Source: Saccharicrinis sp963677655
GTDB lineage: Bacteria; Bacteroidota; Bacteroidia; Bacteroidales; Marinilabiliaceae
Assembly: GCA_963677655.1 (NCBI GenBank)
Contig: OY782088.1
Length of the DNA: 64,000 nt
Direction: 5' to 3' (one strand)
Shown here: piece by piece, positions 56,301-64,000 of the stretch
Layout of the letters: each line of letters begins with the position of its first letter
Position numbering within the stretch: position 1 is the first letter of the stretch
Made by a program: the position numbers and the translations under genes
Notes under the pieces: model-generated
The model's database searches: none
What the model saw: the letters and a program-made list of their open reading frames with translations, nothing else
What the model was told of the DNA's origin: nothing

Positions 56301-57545
56301 ATGGTTTCAAGATTATTCATTGAAAATATTAAGATTGCCTTTGGAGCCATTAAATCCAATAAACTCAGAACAATCTTAACAATTTTAATTATTGTTATTG
56401 GAATTACTGCATTAGTTGGCATTATTACTGCAGTGAAATCCATTGAAACCGCAATCTCAAGTAATTTTACAAGTATGGGGGCTAATACCTTTACTATTGA
56501 AAGCAGAGGTTCTAATATTACTATAGGTAAAAAACGTCATCGAACAAAAAGCTATAGTTATATATCTTATAGAGAAGCTACAGAATTTAAAGAATTATTT
56601 CAATTTCCAGCCATCGTTACCATTTCATATATAGCATCCGGAAATGCAACCGTAAAGTATGAATCCAATAAATCTAATCCTAATGTTATGGTGATGGGAA
56701 TTGATGAAGATTTTATATCAACTTCCGGGCATAAAATTAAAGAGGGTAGAAGATTTCTAAAGCAAGATATTGACGATGGCAGAAATGTTGCTATTATCGG
56801 TTCTGTATTATATAAAAAACTTTTCCCTAATAGATTGAGTGCTATAGATAAAGTTATATCTCTGGCATCAGGTAGATATAAGGTAATAGGAGTTTTGGAA
56901 GAAAAAGGTGCAGGATTTGGTGGACAAAGTGATAATATAATTCTCTTGCCGGTAAGTACTGTACGTCAGTATTTCAGTCAACCCAAAATGTCATTTAAAG
57001 TAGAGGTAAAAGCCGACAATTCATCTCAGGTTGATGCTGCTATTAATGAAGCTACAGGGACTTTTAGGTTAGTAAGAAGATTAAAAACTATTGACGAAAA
57101 TAATTTTAATATTACCAAAAGTGATAATTTGTCTCGTATGTTAATTGAGAACTTATCAAATGTGACAATCATCGCAAATATTATTGGTTTTATTACGCTT
57201 TTAGGAGCAGCAATAGGATTAATGAATATTATGCTTGTTGCTGTTACAGAAAGAACACGTGAAATAGGAATTAGAAAAGCTGTCGGTGCAAATAAAAAAG
57301 CAATACGCAATCAGTTTTTAATGGAATCTATAACTATTGGAATTTTAGGAGGATTAGGTGGTGTTTTATTGGGTATTTTAGTGGGGAATATTTTATCTAT
57401 AGTTTTAAATTCAGGTTTTGTGATACCATGGGGATGGATACTTATTAGTATTATTCTTTGTTTATTGGTAGGTTTATTTTCGGGTTTAATGCCTGCAATA
57501 AAAGCGTCGCAACTGGAACCTATTGAATCATTAAGGTATGAGTAA
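56301..57545 (+). CDS. ABC transporter permease (MacB/FtsX family)
   Basis: The 414-aa protein has an N-terminal TM segment (about 20-45, RTILTILIIVIGITALVGIIT), a large periplasmic MacB-PCD domain (about 50-250), and three C-terminal TM segments in the FtsX core (REIGIRKAVGANKKAIRNQFLMES is its hallmark). Such permeases drive export or mechanotransmission with a separate ATPase; that ATPase is not next to it. It lies 18 bp before the glucosaminidase gene, so they probably share a transcript. Confidence 0.92.
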   Translation: MVSRLFIENIKIAFGAIKSNKLRTILTILIIVIGITALVGIITAVKSIETAISSNFTSMGANTFTIESRGSNITIGKKRHRTKSYSYISYREATEFKELFQFPAIVTISYIASGNATVKYESNKSNPNVMVMGIDEDFISTSGHKIKEGRRFLKQDIDDGRNVAIIGSVLYKKLFPNRLSAIDKVISLASGRYKVIGVLEEKGAGFGGQSDNIILLPVSTVRQYFSQPKMSFKVEVKADNSSQVDAAINEATGTFRLVRRLKTIDENNFNITKSDNLSRMLIENLSNVTIIANIIGFITLLGAAIGLMNIMLVAVTERTREIGIRKAVGANKKAIRNQFLMESITIGILGGLGGVLLGILVGNILSIVLNSGFVIPWGWILISIILCLLVGLFSGLMPAIKASQLEPIESLRYE

Positions 57546-57563
57546 TTTTTAATACAAACATAA

Positions 57564-58439
57564 ATGCAAAGTGAGTTTAAAAAAGTTCTTTCCAGACAAA
57601 GATATATTCCTATTGTAGGGATAGTTATTGCCATTTGTATTCTATTTTTTATTAATAGAAATCAGAATAAGCAAGTTGAGGGAGTTGATGTTGTAATAAA
57701 TAATTGTAATTCAATAGATTCAATTGTAGATATTCAATCAGACATTGTGCCTCCAATTTTATACAGTTCAATACCAGATCTTAGAAAGGTTCATTATAAG
57801 GTAAGAACAAAAATGTTTATTGACTTTATGTTGCCTTCTGTTTTAATGGCACGTAAGAAAATGGATTTAAAACGCGAACGTGTTCTTAAAATTAATGCTG
57901 CAATAAATAGTGGTGTTGTTGCAGAACGAGATTCTTTATATCTGGATAGCCTGAAAGCTTATTATAAAACAGATGATGTTAATGATATCGTAAAACGGTT
58001 GGTCCCCAATCCTGTTTCTATTATTTTAGCTCAGGCAGCAATTGAAAGTGGTTGGGCCACATCAAGATTTTGTCGTGAAGCTAACAATATCTTTGGTATC
58101 TGGTCTTATAATTCTAAGGAAAAAAGAATAAAAGCCGGAAAAGCCAGGGGTGATAATCAGGTATATTTAAGAAAATATGATTCGATATTTGAATCTGTTT
58201 ATGATTACCTGGAAACTATTGCTAAAGCAAATGCCTACAAACAGTTTAGAGAAGTCAGACTTTATTCTGATAATCCATATCGATTAATATGGTATTTGAA
58301 TAACTATTCAGAGAAGAGGTTTGAATATGTTCAAAACTTACGAAATATGATTGAATTTAATGATTTACATAATTATGATAGTTATACATTAGCCAAAATC
58401 AATAAGAATGATACAATTTGGAAAAGTTTACTGGATTAG
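57564..58439 (+). CDS. membrane-anchored glucosaminidase (Bax-like, GH73-type)
   Basis: The 291-aa protein has an N-terminal TM anchor (about 15-31). Its glucosaminidase domain lies at about 150-260, with LAQAAIESGWATSRFCREANNIFGIW; the Glu in IESGW is the likely catalytic acid. It resembles Bax proteins and would cleave peptidoglycan glycan chains in the periplasm. Its 3' end overlaps the start of the next gene by 32 nt in another frame, so translation is probably coupled. Confidence 0.92.
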   Translation: MQSEFKKVLSRQRYIPIVGIVIAICILFFINRNQNKQVEGVDVVINNCNSIDSIVDIQSDIVPPILYSSIPDLRKVHYKVRTKMFIDFMLPSVLMARKKMDLKRERVLKINAAINSGVVAERDSLYLDSLKAYYKTDDVNDIVKRLVPNPVSIILAQAAIESGWATSRFCREANNIFGIWSYNSKEKRIKAGKARGDNQVYLRKYDSIFESVYDYLETIAKANAYKQFREVRLYSDNPYRLIWYLNNYSEKRFEYVQNLRNMIEFNDLHNYDSYTLAKINKNDTIWKSLLD

Positions 58440-59463
58440 TTGTGTGATATTATTGATTTCCAACGCTTGTAATTCCCAACAAAGTCAAAAGAATATTAAT
58501 GTCATTAATGATGATTTTAATGCAGTTGGTTTGGTATATCATCGTTTTGGTGATAATAGATATCCTTCAACAAATACATCTATTACAGATTTTGAGGAAC
58601 AGTTGGTTTACTTAAAAAATCATAATTATAACACTTATACAGTTCAGCAATTATTGTCAGGGCAGATTGATTCTATAAAATCATCAGTTTTTATAACTGT
58701 TGATGATGGATTTCTTTCCTTTTATAAAAGCGCATTTCCTATTTTAAAAAAATACAATTTTAAAGCTACTGTATTTATAAATACCGAAAGTGTGGGGTGG
58801 TCAGATTATATGAATTGGGATCAAATTAAAGAGTTGGTTCAGGCAGGTATTCAAATTGGATCGCACTCTCATTCACATCCTTATTTCCTAAATATTAAAG
58901 AAGAAGATCGATCTAAGTTTTTTATTGAAGATCTTGATAAATCAGAAAAGTTGTTTCTGGATCATTTAGGTTTTGTTCCAAAGATTTATGTATATCCATA
59001 TGGCGAGTTTGATAATAGTATGGAGGATATATTAAAAGAAAGAGGATACAAGGTTGCTTTTGCACAAAATTCAGGAGTATGGGATGGTCATTCAAATCTT
59101 TATGCAATACCTCGTTTTCCGGCTTCGGGAAGCCATTTTGGTATGGATAAATTTGAGCAAAGAATTGCAATGAAGTCTTTGCCGATAAAGACTCAAGAAC
59201 AAGGACCAATACAACTATCAGCAGGGAAAGAGTATTTTCTTGAACTTAAGTTGGATGAATTCTATAATTTTAGTTCCTTGAATTGCTTTTTTAATAATCA
59301 ATATAGATCAGATTTGTTTTCATACAAGGAAGGTATTATAACTGTAAATTTGAAAATGCCTGTAAATACCCGCAGAGCTTTGTTAACATTTACCTCAAAA
59401 AGTAAATCAGGAGATTGGTATTGGTGGAGTGTATTATTTGTAAACCCTAATTATATAAATTAA
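58408..59463 (+). CDS. polysaccharide deacetylase family lipoprotein
   Basis: The 351-aa protein has a lipoprotein-like signal with Cys21 (SNAC) and a NodB domain with the TVDDG metal motif, the HSHSH motif and YPYGEFDN. The C-terminal 90 residues are rich in beta strands. The family removes N- or O-acetyl groups from sugars such as peptidoglycan or poly-GlcNAc. The start ATG at 58408 overlaps the glucosaminidase gene, and the AsmA-like gene follows after 4 bp: a tight envelope operon. Confidence 0.9.
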   Translation: MIQFGKVYWISCVILLISNACNSQQSQKNINVINDDFNAVGLVYHRFGDNRYPSTNTSITDFEEQLVYLKNHNYNTYTVQQLLSGQIDSIKSSVFITVDDGFLSFYKSAFPILKKYNFKATVFINTESVGWSDYMNWDQIKELVQAGIQIGSHSHSHPYFLNIKEEDRSKFFIEDLDKSEKLFLDHLGFVPKIYVYPYGEFDNSMEDILKERGYKVAFAQNSGVWDGHSNLYAIPRFPASGSHFGMDKFEQRIAMKSLPIKTQEQGPIQLSAGKEYFLELKLDEFYNFSSLNCFFNNQYRSDLFSYKEGIITVNLKMPVNTRRALLTFTSKSKSGDWYWWSVLFVNPNYIN

Positions 59464-59467
59464 TCAA

Positions 59468-60751
59468 ATGAAGAAAATTTTTATTACTGTAGGAGTATTG
59501 ATAGCGATAGCATTATTAGGAAATTTTGTTTATGGACTTCAATTGGCTCAAAAGGTTGATGATAATCTGAAATTAGGTATAGAAAAAGGTATTTTCCCTT
59601 TTGAATTAGCATACTCAAAATTAAAAGTAAATCCTATTTTTTCGGAGTTTACTTTTTATGATTTGGATATAAAGAGTAAAGATAATGAACCATTATTAAC
59701 TGCCGAAAGACTTGATGTTAATATGAAATATAAAGAAGCTCTTGAACTATCTCAAAATGGAAAGCTGGAAAAGCTTACTTCTTTAAAAGTAAAGTTTGAT
59801 GAGTTAGATATGTTTATGGGTGAAGATATTGCAATGCTTGAGGCAGAAAAGTTTAATCTGGATTTTACTGGTTCATTGGATCAGTTTAGTAAGGAAAAGA
59901 TTATGCAACAATTGCCAACAGAAAAGCAAGAGCTCTTATTTGATGTACAAAAACTTAAAATGAATCCGGAATTTCTGAATCAGGGTAAGTTTAATATGTA
60001 TTCAATGTATGCAGATAAGGAAATCACTTCAGGAACGTGCAGGGTTATTTTTGATCCGGAATCACATCATATTACAGTGAATGATTTTGAGCTTTTAACT
60101 TCTGATTATGATATGGATGGTGATTTTGATATGGAATATGAAGGTGTTAGCACTGACGATTTTAAACCTAAAATGATTGCTTTTAATTCTGCATCTCATA
60201 GTAAAGGTAAAATATCAGTTGAATATCCATTGGTACCTGGACTAAAGTATTCTTTGGAGTCTTTTAATAATGATATGTCAGGTAAATTTATGTTTAGTCA
60301 AAATGATAATCCGATGGATGGAATGGATCCTGAATTTGATATACATTTAGATTTAAAAGGATTGAGTTTTGAGGTTCCTGAAGAGCAAAAGGCACAGATG
60401 AATGTTCAAATGTCAATGTTTGGTCTGACAACTGAAGATTTAAAGATTGATGAGTTTTTGGTGAACTCAGAATTGAAAGATGGCAAACTAACAGTTAATG
60501 ATACAAAACTAATTTTGCCAGTGTTTAAAGCTAATTTATTGGCAGATTTAAGTATGAAATATACTTCTCCAAACGAGTCAGAGATTAATAACATGAATCT
60601 TACAATATCAGATATTAATCCTGATGTAAAGAACAGTTTGCAAACTATTGAGCAGATGTTTGGCTTTAAATTACCAATGGAAGGTGATGATATAGTATTT
60701 CAAGTAAAAGGTTCTTTAGGTAATCCTCAGGTTAAAGGGATTCATTATTAA
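59468..60751 (+). CDS. AsmA/DUF945-like membrane-anchored protein
   Basis: The 427-aa protein has one N-terminal membrane segment (about 3-24) and a long periplasmic region rich in beta strands. Repeated phrases (KLKVNPIFSEFTFYDLDIKS, KLTVNDTKLILPVF, NNMNLTISDINPDV) recall AsmA- or YdgA-like repeated layers. It ends GSLGNPQVKGIHY, a typical AsmA-like close. A role in envelope lipid transport or biogenesis is possible. Family assignment is by pattern only. Confidence 0.7.
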   Translation: MKKIFITVGVLIAIALLGNFVYGLQLAQKVDDNLKLGIEKGIFPFELAYSKLKVNPIFSEFTFYDLDIKSKDNEPLLTAERLDVNMKYKEALELSQNGKLEKLTSLKVKFDELDMFMGEDIAMLEAEKFNLDFTGSLDQFSKEKIMQQLPTEKQELLFDVQKLKMNPEFLNQGKFNMYSMYADKEITSGTCRVIFDPESHHITVNDFELLTSDYDMDGDFDMEYEGVSTDDFKPKMIAFNSASHSKGKISVEYPLVPGLKYSLESFNNDMSGKFMFSQNDNPMDGMDPEFDIHLDLKGLSFEVPEEQKAQMNVQMSMFGLTTEDLKIDEFLVNSELKDGKLTVNDTKLILPVFKANLLADLSMKYTSPNESEINNMNLTISDINPDVKNSLQTIEQMFGFKLPMEGDDIVFQVKGSLGNPQVKGIHY

Positions 60752-60803
60752 AATGTTATTGCAATATATACTGTTGGTGTAGTAATACAAAAAAAATAAA
60801 AAG

Positions 60804-60846
60804 CGGAGTGTCTGATCTATTTGTAGATTAGGCACTCCGTTTTTAT
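60804..60846 (+). terminator. terminator of the envelope operon
   Basis: CGGAGTG...ATCT pairs with AGAT...CACTCCG over 15 positions with two mismatches, followed by T5. It closes the ABC permease-to-AsmA operon. Confidence 0.9.
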
Positions 60847-60991
60847 ATATAAAGCATTATTGTTTAGCTGAAGTTTTTAATAACGTTGTAAAATAACACC
60901 TGTATTTTCAAGTCTTAATTGTTTGATTGGATATATGAAGCATGAAGTAAATTAATTATTTATGCGAATCAAGTGTTGGATTTATCCTATT
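60847..60991. other. intergenic stretch
   Basis: Nothing recognisable between the operon terminator and the palindromic repeat. Confidence 0.4.
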
Positions 60992-61114
60992 CAAAAGGCT
61001 GAAAGCCTGTAACATCACAACAAGAGGGCAACGCCCCTTGTATTATGCGCCATGTAAATATCAGGCTGTAAGTCTGAAACTTATGGTTGATATTTCAGAC
61101 TTTCAGCCTTTTTT
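60992..61114. repeat. REP-like palindromic intergenic element
   Basis: AAAGGCTGAAAGCCTG (60994-61009) and CAGACTTTCAGCCTTT (61096-61111) form an outer inverted repeat with one mismatch. Inside are the hairpins GGCTGAAAGCC and GGGCAACGCCC, the latter around 61026. The composition is more GC-rich than its surroundings. It resembles REP/MITE-type elements mobilised by IS200-like (RAYT) transposases; no such enzyme is in the window. Confidence 0.7.
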
Positions 61115-61674
61115 ATACAACATCTATAACTCTTCGCATTAATAATGAGGATGTATTTCTTCGTACTTTCAACTTCAGACTCCTGATATATAAAGGAAAT
61201 TGTGGAATAGAAAAGATAATGTGATTAACAACGCTAATATAAACTTGAGCTTATATTTATTATACCCTTTAGATAAAATATTTGGAATTTAAAGTCGAAT
61301 ATTTTGTAAATCACTTGAAAATAGTGCGTATCTGAAATATGTGGAAAATAGCATTTTGTCAATTTTTTGCTTTATGTGATTAGCGTTACTTTTTTTTGTG
61401 TCAACTAAATAATTATGTTGACTAACTGTTGTTTTTTATATTTATAAACTTCCAAAACTCCCATCCTGTCTGCTTTTCAAGGAAACTTTATAGATTTTTA
61501 TCCCGTATTGTTAAAAAATGTTACTAGTTCAGTTTAGAGAATTAGTTAATGTATCTGATTGGAGATTTAAACATCCAATTAGTAATTGTGTTTTTGCCCC
61601 CGTTTCCACTTGTTGGGATTAGTCTGTCTATTAATAAAGTAAAGTTCTATTGTTTAAAATAGAAAACTAAACAA
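61115..61674. other. intergenic region before the surface-protein gene
   Basis: No gene is seen in 560 bp, and there is no clear TAnnTTTG box close to the ATG at 61675. Long upstream regions are common before large surface-protein genes. Confidence 0.4.
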
Positions 61675-64000
61675 ATGCACAAATTACTATTTTTTATATA
61701 TGTATTAATAGGGTTATCTACTATTAATGTTAAGGGGCAGGTAGGCCAGGAGTTCTGGTTTGTTGCACCTGATGTTTGTAGTGAAACTGGCGATGATCCT
61801 GTTATTGTAAGAATCACAGCATTTGATGCCAATGCGAATGTGAAAATTTCTTTACCTGCTGAAAATAACAAGGTTCTGGCTCAGTTTACAGTATCTGCCA
61901 ATAGTCAGTATAGTGTTGAGTTGAGTAAGGATGATGTGGAAAATTCACCTTCAAACACTATTAATAATAAAGGGTTATTAATTACTTCAGATGCTGATGT
62001 TACAGTTTATTATGAGGTTAGCAATCAGAATAATGCCGAAAAGTTTGTTTTAAAGGAGGATAATGCTTTAGGTAAGAAGTTCTTCGTTCCTTCGCAGAAT
62101 ATTTATCAAAATGACCCATTTTTCAGTGGTTCAGCTAATGAAAAGGTTGATATTGTTGCCACAGAGGATAATACTACAATTGAAATTATTCCAACTAATG
62201 ATATAACTGGACATATAGCCAATGAGTCGTTTAATATTATCCTGAATAAAGGTCAAACTTATTGTTTGGAGTGTACCGATATTTCTAATAGTGCATCCCT
62301 TGTAGGAACCGAGATTACTTCTGATAAACGGATTGCTGTAACCATATCTGATGATGCAGTTATAGAGGATATTGAAAGCTCCGTTAGCGACTTAATTGGT
62401 GATCAGTTAATCCCGGTAAATGCCATCGGTACTGAATATGTTGCTATAAATACAAGTAAGTCTCCTGATAGTTTTAAAAATACAAACTCTGTGCAAAAGG
62501 TTTTTGTAACAGCTATAGAAGATAATACACTTGTATTTGTAAATAATACAACTAAAAATACAAAGGCATTACAAAAAGGTGAAGTTGCTGAATTTGATAT
62601 TTCTGATCATTCTTTATTTATCTATGCCACAAAAAAAGTATATGCATATCAAGTAACAGGATTGGTAAATACTTCTACAGGTATCGCAAATGAGCTGGGA
62701 AGTTCTGTTTTGCCTAATTATAATTGTAATGGTTCTCGCAGTGTTTCTTTTACCAGAGTTTTTAATAGAGATTTTTGGGTAAATATTATCGTTAAAAGAA
62801 AAGATAATAAATCATTTGTGCTTTATGATAGTCAGGGGAATGAGTTGAATCTTAAGAAATATATTAACAGTTGGCAAACAGTACCTGGTCAGGATACCGG
62901 ACCAGACGCGTGGGTGTGTTGTGCTGTTAATCTGGATGATTTATCTACAGGTAATCCCTATGTATTGGAAAATACTTCTGGTGTTTTTCATCTGTGTATT
63001 TTAGATGAAAATGGCGAAGATGATGAGTTAGGCTGTGTAAGTTTTGGTTATTTCTCTTCATATAATTCATTTTGGATTGAAGGTGCAGATATGGCTTGTA
63101 AAGGTGATGTGATAGAATTAACAGCTAAGGAGGGCATGAAGAGTTACACTTGGTATTCTGCTGAAACGGGAAATACAATTTTATCTACGGATAGAATTTG
63201 TACAGTTACAAAATCAGGAACTTATTATGTGGAAGGAGAGGTGAATGCAGGGGAGTGTTTTTTAGCAGATAGTTTATATGTGGATTTTTTAATGCCACAA
63301 GTAGAATTAGGAAATGATACATCCGTTTGTTTGGGAGAGGAGTTGTTTTATTCTGTAGATGAAGGCTATGTATCGTATATATGGAATAATGGCGATTCGG
63401 ATAATCAAACAAGTATATTGGCAGCAGAGGCCGGTGAAATTAATTTAAAGGTTGAGGTTACAAATGATATCGGTTGTACCAAAAAAGATTCGGTAGGAAT
63501 TAAGGTAAATGATATTCCTGTAATTCAGTTAGACAAAACAGAAGTTTGTGAAGGAGCCTCTATAACAAATACAACATCTTTTTATCGTTATGAATGGTTG
63601 TTCAATGGAGAAGTTTTGAATGAAAGTACTTCACAAAACTGGATTATACCTCAGGAAACAGGAGTGTATACACTTACTGCATGGACAGAAGACGGATGTT
63701 CAGCTACTGAAGATATTAACATAACAGTGAACTCTCTACCATCCATTAGCCTGGAAGATAGTGAGGCTTGTGATGGAGAAAATATTATTATAACTGGGCC
63801 TTCTGGATTTTCAAATTATTTGTGGAGTACAGGTGCCGTAACTCAAAATATAGAACTAAATGCCTCTGCAAATTATTGGTTAGAAGTTACTGATGCAAAT
63901 GGCTGTAAGGCAAAGGATGAGGCTACTCTAACATATTACAAACCAGCGACGATTGATTTAGGTCCGGATAAAGACGAGTGTGTGGGAGTGGATATTTATT
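61675..64000 (+). CDS. large surface protein with IgGFc-binding-like N-terminus (3' end outside window)
   Basis: The frame is open from ATG 61675 to the window edge (775 codons and one base). A signal peptide (about 1-22, MHKLLFFIYVLIGLSTINVKGQ) is followed by VGQEFWFVAPD and a domain of about 420 residues that resembles the bacterial IgGFc-binding N-terminal domain. Ig-like repeats follow, with ITLT/WSTG-type strands (YIWNNGDSDNQTS, YEWLFNGEVL, YLWSTGAVTQNIEL). Such proteins usually end in a T9SS type A or B sorting domain, which would lie beyond the window. Likely a cell-surface adhesin. Confidence 0.85.
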   Translation, partial: MHKLLFFIYVLIGLSTINVKGQVGQEFWFVAPDVCSETGDDPVIVRITAFDANANVKISLPAENNKVLAQFTVSANSQYSVELSKDDVENSPSNTINNKGLLITSDADVTVYYEVSNQNNAEKFVLKEDNALGKKFFVPSQNIYQNDPFFSGSANEKVDIVATEDNTTIEIIPTNDITGHIANESFNIILNKGQTYCLECTDISNSASLVGTEITSDKRIAVTISDDAVIEDIESSVSDLIGDQLIPVNAIGTEYVAINTSKSPDSFKNTNSVQKVFVTAIEDNTLVFVNNTTKNTKALQKGEVAEFDISDHSLFIYATKKVYAYQVTGLVNTSTGIANELGSSVLPNYNCNGSRSVSFTRVFNRDFWVNIIVKRKDNKSFVLYDSQGNELNLKKYINSWQTVPGQDTGPDAWVCCAVNLDDLSTGNPYVLENTSGVFHLCILDENGEDDELGCVSFGYFSSYNSFWIEGADMACKGDVIELTAKEGMKSYTWYSAETGNTILSTDRICTVTKSGTYYVEGEVNAGECFLADSLYVDFLMPQVELGNDTSVCLGEELFYSVDEGYVSYIWNNGDSDNQTSILAAEAGEINLKVEVTNDIGCTKKDSVGIKVNDIPVIQLDKTEVCEGASITNTTSFYRYEWLFNGEVLNESTSQNWIIPQETGVYTLTAWTEDGCSATEDINITVNSLPSISLEDSEACDGENIIITGPSGFSNYLWSTGAVTQNIELNASANYWLEVTDANGCKAKDEATLTYYKPATIDLGPDKDECVGVDIY

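Noticed and set aside
61647..63412. Frames on the minus strand at 61647-61871 and 63206-63412
   Set aside because: They are antisense to the long open surface-protein frame starting at 61675.

Overview
The window comes from the chromosome of a Bacteroidota (Bacteroidetes) species, most likely a marine or sediment member of the Bacteroidales/Marinilabiliales type. That placement is inference. What supports the phylum is the set of promoters with -7 boxes of the form TAnnTTTG, AT-rich spacers, gliding/type IX secretion hallmarks (gldF, gldG, T9SS C-terminal sorting domains), SprB-like and IgGFc-binding-like surface proteins, and the 16S sequence. A HydG fragment together with rubrerythrin, OxyR, AhpCF and an iron-storage/export protein suggests an anaerobe or microaerophile that tolerates oxygen.

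Layout. 1-822 is the end of hydG ([FeFe]-hydrogenase maturation). 823-6570 is a complete rRNA operon: three tandem promoters, 16S, tRNA-Ile(GAU), tRNA-Ala(UGC), 23S, 5S and a terminator. 6620-17617 is mixed housekeeping: an FAD oxidoreductase, a C1-family aminopeptidase, ahpF-ahpC divergent from oxyR, an acetyltransferase, an esterase, trhO, a ferritin-VIT1 iron transporter, an MDP-1 phosphatase and an ArsC-like protein. 17841-18944 holds a GDSL lipoprotein and the remnant of an ECF sigma factor. 19173-24659 is a xylose catabolism cluster (xylB, xylA, a xylose/H+ symporter and a ROK sugar kinase). 24710-41138 is core chromosome: uvrB, an outer-membrane protein, acyl-CoA synthetase, a TPR protein, rubrerythrin, dnaN, gldG-gldF, lpxB, surE and pheT.

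41139-53665 is an accessory island between pheT and the aconitase gene, and is the most interesting part. It contains two paralogous modules. Each is a leftward operon of T9SS-exported surface proteins facing a rightward gene for a HTH-like/STAND (NACHT-type) ATPase. The second ATPase gene is full length (818 aa). The first is cut after codon 76 and fused to a terminator-bearing repeat. The divergent control region and the first 76 codons are about 98% identical between the modules (360 bp), although the flanking surface proteins have diverged. Three related repeats with an AGGCTGT...ACAGCCT hairpin (41511-41622, 47087-47155, 53525-53640) sit at the module boundaries. An IS256-family element with an 8-bp target duplication (TTTGATCC) has inserted at the very last codon of the large repeat-protein gene, parting it from its terminator.

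53666-64000 has aconitase, an ABC permease, a run of cell-envelope genes (glucosaminidase, polysaccharide deacetylase lipoprotein, AsmA-like protein), a palindromic REP-like intergenic element and the first 2.3 kb of a large IgGFc-binding-like surface protein that leaves the window at its right edge.
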